Below are positions 22,719 through 26,723 of a stretch of 26,723 nt of DNA, in pieces. Below the pieces are notes generated by a model. It was not told the origin of the DNA, did not search any database, and was given only the letters and a program-made list of their open reading frames with translations. How positions within the stretch are numbered: position 1 is the stretch's first letter; every line of letters starts with the position of its first letter. The position numbers and the translations under genes were made by a program. The DNA comes from a virus: the IMG/VR virus record IMGVR_UViG_3300042447_000868, positions 1 to 26,723 of that record; one strand, written 5' to 3'.

Positions 22719-25700
22719 TTATAAAGTGAAAACATCACTTACTATGGTTTGAACTAAAACTTCACCACCAATCGGAGATGTATTACCATACGGTTTATAT
22801 TGTACTTGTAATCTAAAATTCCCCAATTTATTAATATTAATTAAATTAGTGTATTTAGTTGAGGCACCTCCACTACCACCATAACTTGCAATTTCATATG
22901 TCTCAGCATATAAAACTCTATTATTAATAGCTTTTGGTTCGTCAAATGGTTCTTGAGTTGTTAATTGATATGTAATATATCCTCCATCCGGTTTTTTAAT
23001 ATTATAATAACTCCAACCATTTCCTTGTAACTCAGTAGACTCACCTATTTTAATGAACGCAATTTGTTGAGGTGGGAATGTTGGTAATGTTTGACTAGTT
23101 GGAACATTGTCAACAGGAACTTGAGGTTGATTTGGTAATGTATACCAAACTTTGAACGGGAATTGTTGCACCACAGGTTGTTCTTGTCCTTTATACGCTT
23201 TAAGAATAAACACAATATCTATTTGTGTTTTACCTTCAATTTTCGGTATATTATTTATAAAATAACTTTCAACATCTGTCAAGGTAATATTAAATTCGTT
23301 ATTTGATACTTGTCCACCAACACCTTGTACACTTTGTGAAATATATTTTCGAGTTACCTTACCATTAACTTCTTCCAATTCATACACAACATATTTCATA
23401 TCCGGATTAGGAGACATGATATATCCTGCCAATTGTGAATTTATTTTAACATTTAATGACTGAGTCTTACTAGCATTTAATTGAACTGCAGTACCAATCA
23501 TAGTTAAAGGTCCTGTGTTTTGAGGGTTAGTATTTGGCGTCTCTGATTGAGTTGCATTTACAGTTTGATTTTGTGGGTTTTCATACCCACCCGGAGATGC
23601 AGCTGATGACGCAGTGATTGATGGGTCAAATGTATAATCATTAGTACTTGTTACGGTACCATTAGGCGTTACAATAACAATCTTACCTTTATTTACCACA
23701 GTACCCGTTCCAATTATTGGTGTGTTAAATCTCAATGTTGTATTATTAAATACCGTGAATCCTGTTGCAGGAACACTAACCCCATTAACAGTTATTGAGG
23801 TTGTACCATTAAAACTAACTCCATTAACTTGAACTATAGTTCCAGTATTACCTGATAAAGGAGAGAATGAAGTAATTGATGTTGGTGGACATGCTAATTG
23901 TGAGGTAACCGCCGCAGTATTTGGAACACCATTTGTAGTACCTTGACTTTCAACTTTATTAATAATATTTTTTAAATCCTCAACAATCGCTTTAGTTGCA
24001 ACACCTACACTAAGTGCCGAGGTTAACGCTTTATCAAATGTTTCTTTAGTTTCAGTATATTCTTTAGTATGTGAATCATAAGTTGCTTCACTAACATTTT
24101 TAACCGGCCAATAACAAGCATAATATTTAACAAGACCTAAGGTCAATACTTGTGGAACTCTTTCCTGTAATCTAGCGGTCATAAACGATACAAACGTATC
24201 AACTGATGCAAAATTGGCAACAGGTGTTGTTCCTTTAGTTGACGCATTTGGATTAAGATTTACACAAGAATATGTACTAAGGAATGTGCCGTCAATTTGA
24301 CCGTAATCAACATTTAATGGAGCGGTCGCAAAGTTATAATTCCAACCATTAAACACACCTAATTTACTATTACTATCTTTTTGGAAAGTTCTAAGATACG
24401 CAATACAATAAATAATTGTTGCTAACTCAGGGTTATTTGGCATAACTCGTTTAAGAACATCAGCAAATTCTTTTTCAGTCATTTTGGTAAGAACCGCATT
24501 AGTTGCCTGATATTTTTTAGACAAATAAATTGGAAGTACCTGACTTTCGCATTCATTTGGTGCACCTTTTGTATTATTCGCAGATTGAACAGTATTATTG
24601 GTTTTATTAGATTCGGTTGACGCACTTAATACGTTAATAGTATCTTTTTTAATTTTAAGAAGTTCCTCAACTTTTGTTAATAAATTTTGATTAATACTTT
24701 GAATAAAACTATCAATTGCAGGTAAATCATACACTCCTTGTCTAATACCCTCAAATTGAGTTTGGAATTGTCCAGGCTGTATTGAATGCGAAACTTGCTG
24801 TATCATATATGGACCATTAAACATTGGAACGTGTCTTAAATTAAAATACATCGTTGGTTGTAATAAAGCATTTCCTAAACAAACAACAGAACATTTATAA
24901 CTTCTTTGTTTATAAAGATTATACAAACCCGCATTTTGTGTTGCAACATTTTTACCTGAAGCTTGGTCAACCATATTTATCTGTGTTGCAATTGATTCAG
25001 AAGTTGCAGTACCATTATCTTGAGAAACAGAGAACGAGTAAAATACATTTTGATTTCTTACTCCAATATCAACGGTAAACCCAACACATTTATTTGAAAC
25101 CCCCCAATCTTTTTTACCAACTTGATTTTCAATCAAAGGATTTTCAGAGGCACGACTCATATTAAATCCATCATCTCTAAATCTAAAATTACCTTTTGGT
25201 AAATCTAAATATTGAGATGGTTTCCCAACATAAAAACAAACCATTTTAGAACTTGATTTTCGATAATCAACATCTAAAAATGTTCCCCATAAACTATTGG
25301 CAAACTCTAATGACCCTTCAGCTCTATTTGGTATTGTTGTACCATCAACATCCTGAACATTATAAAAATTAATGTAAGCAGGTAGGTTCATTACAGTAAA
25401 ATTATTCTTAATCAATAATCCACTAATAAACGTATAAACACTCATGGTTTCGTTTAAAGATTTCTCACTAAACATACTCCTCATCTCAAAAACATCCAAT
25501 AAGATAGTATCACCAATATTTCTTGACGCTCTATCCAAAAATAAGATATCTTCAAATAATGTTTTAGTTTTGTAATCTCCACCCGCAATCCATTTATCAT
25601 TTAATGCTTTGAATACCTCGTAATTCTCAACTTTACTTTGTTGTCCATCAATAACACTTTGAATGGTTTTTTCAGGTAATTGTTGTTGGTCCGGTAAATC

Positions 25701-26723
25701 TCTTCTAACACCATCTAAAACAAGATTTAAAAAATTATCTTGTAACACACTCTCACTAGTTAGGTATTGGTTAATTTGAGCTTGGAACTGAGCAACTGTT
25801 GTAGTCGGATTTTTCAACTTCTGAGTTGCGTACATTTTAATAATTGGTGCCAATAATACAACATTCTCAACTGAGAATAAAATATTATTATCAATAAAGA
25901 AATCTGTAATATATGAACCTGTACTACTATATCTAACATTATTTATCGTTGAGAACCCAACTTCGGTTTCAAGAGCAATCCAAGCATTTGGATTTAACGA
26001 TTGAGACTGGCTAAGACTTAATGTACTTGTTTTAGTCGGTAATGTGTTTTTTACATATGGTTGGAATTGAATTGGGTCAACAACTTTTTGCGCGTTATTA
26101 TGTGAAAGATATGAATCAAAAATTCTTCTTTTATAATTTGACGGATTACCATATCTAAATAAGATATCATAATTCATAAAATCTTTAATACCCGCTTGGA
26201 AAATATTATATTGAACATCAATGATTTTAGAAAAATATTCAGGGTCCAAAACACCATTTCCTTGAGCAGGTACCGTCATTAAATTTCTAAATAATGATTG
26301 GAAATTTCTAAATGTTGCATTAACTTGAACTACCGATGTTTCAAACTGAGAAACTTCCGCACCTGTTGAACTATTAGTAATTGGTTTACTAAAATTTAAA
26401 AACTCCTGTTCAAATGAATCTAATATTTTTTTATCAAAAACTGAAAATATCTCTTCAATTTTAGTGTAATTATCTCCATTCAAAAAGTATAATGGAGATT
26501 GTGTTTCACCACTATTAATTAAATTAATATAAGAATCCGGTTGAGGGTATGCAATTTGATTAGCATCGAAATATCCATAGTTAGGCGCTGACCATAAAGT
26601 TCTAACCGAACCATTATAAACACTAGGGTTTGATGTTAAATCAACTTTAGTATTGTTACCTGTTGTTAAATCACCAATACAAGCAACCTCAGATTGATTT
26701 AAAGTGTTACCAAATGACGGAAC
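22719..26723 (-). CDS. Baseplate-hub-like large protein, N-terminus cut by window edge (at least 1334 aa)
   Basis: The frame is open from the stop at 22719-22721 to the last base of the window, so 1334 residues are visible and the true start is outside. A TTG at 26481-26483 is an internal Leu, not a start: 80 in-frame residues precede it. Visible residues about 620-665 (LQPTMYFNLRHVPMFNGPYM, then IQQVSHSIQPGQFQTQFEGI) resemble the end of hub proteins of the gp27 / late-control-D type, where a domain closes with a G-x-Y-x-I-x-x-V-x-H-x-I pattern. Residues about 735-875 form a separate helical domain with Trp and Tyr clusters. An IPT/TIG beta-sandwich follows at about 948-1033 (ITSFSPLSGNTGTIVQVNGV). 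The C-terminal 300 residues look like further beta domains. A central spike or hub role is inferred. Confidence 0.85.
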   Translation of the reverse strand, partial: VPSFGNTLNQSEVACIGDLTTGNNTKVDLTSNPSVYNGSVRTLWSAPNYGYFDANQIAYPQPDSYINLINSGETQSPLYFLNGDNYTKIEEIFSVFDKKILDSFEQEFLNFSKPITNSSTGAEVSQFETSVVQVNATFRNFQSLFRNLMTVPAQGNGVLDPEYFSKIIDVQYNIFQAGIKDFMNYDILFRYGNPSNYKRRIFDSYLSHNNAQKVVDPIQFQPYVKNTLPTKTSTLSLSQSQSLNPNAWIALETEVGFSTINNVRYSSTGSYITDFFIDNNILFSVENVVLLAPIIKMYATQKLKNPTTTVAQFQAQINQYLTSESVLQDNFLNLVLDGVRRDLPDQQQLPEKTIQSVIDGQQSKVENYEVFKALNDKWIAGGDYKTKTLFEDILFLDRASRNIGDTILLDVFEMRSMFSEKSLNETMSVYTFISGLLIKNNFTVMNLPAYINFYNVQDVDGTTIPNRAEGSLEFANSLWGTFLDVDYRKSSSKMVCFYVGKPSQYLDLPKGNFRFRDDGFNMSRASENPLIENQVGKKDWGVSNKCVGFTVDIGVRNQNVFYSFSVSQDNGTATSESIATQINMVDQASGKNVATQNAGLYNLYKQRSYKCSVVCLGNALLQPTMYFNLRHVPMFNGPYMIQQVSHSIQPGQFQTQFEGIRQGVYDLPAIDSFIQSINQNLLTKVEELLKIKKDTINVLSASTESNKTNNTVQSANNTKGAPNECESQVLPIYLSKKYQATNAVLTKMTEKEFADVLKRVMPNNPELATIIYCIAYLRTFQKDSNSKLGVFNGWNYNFATAPLNVDYGQIDGTFLSTYSCVNLNPNASTKGTTPVANFASVDTFVSFMTARLQERVPQVLTLGLVKYYACYWPVKNVSEATYDSHTKEYTETKETFDKALTSALSVGVATKAIVEDLKNIINKVESQGTTNGVPNTAAVTSQLACPPTSITSFSPLSGNTGTIVQVNGVSFNGTTSITVNGVSVPATGFTVFNNTTLRFNTPIIGTGTVVNKGKIVIVTPNGTVTSTNDYTFDPSITASSAASPGGYENPQNQTVNATQSETPNTNPQNTGPLTMIGTAVQLNASKTQSLNVKINSQLAGYIMSPNPDMKYVVYELEEVNGKVTRKYISQSVQGVGGQVSNNEFNITLTDVESYFINNIPKIEGKTQIDIVFILKAYKGQEQPVVQQFPFKVWYTLPNQPQVPVDNVPTSQTLPTFPPQQIAFIKIGESTELQGNGWSYYNIKKPDGGYITYQLTTQEPFDEPKAINNRVLYAETYEIASYGGSGGASTKYTNLININKLGNFRLQVQYKPYGNTSPIGGEVLVQTIVSDVFTL

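Noticed and set aside
26481-26483. TTG as the start of the hub-like gene
   Set aside because: The frame is open for 80 more codons upstream with the same residue composition, so the TTG is only the first caller-accepted codon inside a truncated gene.
1-26723. Diversity-generating retroelement, CRISPR array, tRNA genes, IS elements, integrase
   Set aside because: I looked for a reverse transcriptase, template/variable repeat pairs near the fibre-like genes, regularly spaced repeats, cloverleaf sequences and transposase or integrase motifs and saw none.

Overview
The window is part of the genome of a lytic tailed phage with a contractile tail (T4-like, myovirus morphology), most likely infecting a Bacteroidota host. 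The phage assignment rests on recognisable T4-type proteins: a gp25-like and a gp6-like baseplate wedge protein, a UvsX-type recombinase, a gp41-type helicase, an RNase H/5'-3' exonuclease, a gp32-type ssDNA-binding protein, and a class Ia ribonucleotide reductase. The host assignment is weaker. The DNA is very AT-rich, the gene starts I inspected have A/T-rich leaders without a Shine-Dalgarno sequence, and the promoter in front of the ssDNA-binding protein gene fits the Bacteroidota consensus (TTTG, about 20 nt, TAnnTTTG). No single gene here fixes the taxonomy.

All genes lie on the minus strand, so transcription runs from high to low coordinates, and coding density is close to complete. There is no gene-free stretch over 300 bases; the longest gap, 21651-21754, holds a terminator and a promoter. 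In transcription order the layout is: (1) 26723-21755, a large baseplate-hub-like protein whose 5' end is outside the window, then a 74-aa protein and a 233-aa proline-rich/coiled-coil protein, closed by a strong terminator; (2) 21715-13091, a replication and nucleotide module: gp32-like SSB, terminator-like hairpin, small unknown protein, UvsX, RNase H, unknown 150-aa protein, gp41 helicase, NrdB, NrdA, closed by a second strong terminator; (3) 13090-10735, gp25-like and gp6-like baseplate wedge genes; (4) 10662-1639, four overlapping or near-overlapping genes for large virion proteins I cannot name, headed by a 1799-aa protein with an internal membrane-like stretch, and including a PKD-domain protein; (5) 1618-1, two more unrecognised, probably structural genes, the last cut by the left edge.

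The replication genes form a working set: SSB coats ssDNA, UvsX drives recombination-dependent initiation, the helicase unwinds, RNase H removes primers and NrdAB supplies dNTPs. The flanking genes build the baseplate and host-contact end of the tail. The two groups appear to use different promoters. A host-like Bacteroidota promoter precedes the SSB gene. A shared 9-mer (TATTTATAA on the coding strand) lies before four virion-gene or unknown-gene units and is my candidate for a phage late promoter. No tRNA, CRISPR array, IS element, reverse transcriptase or integrase was seen.
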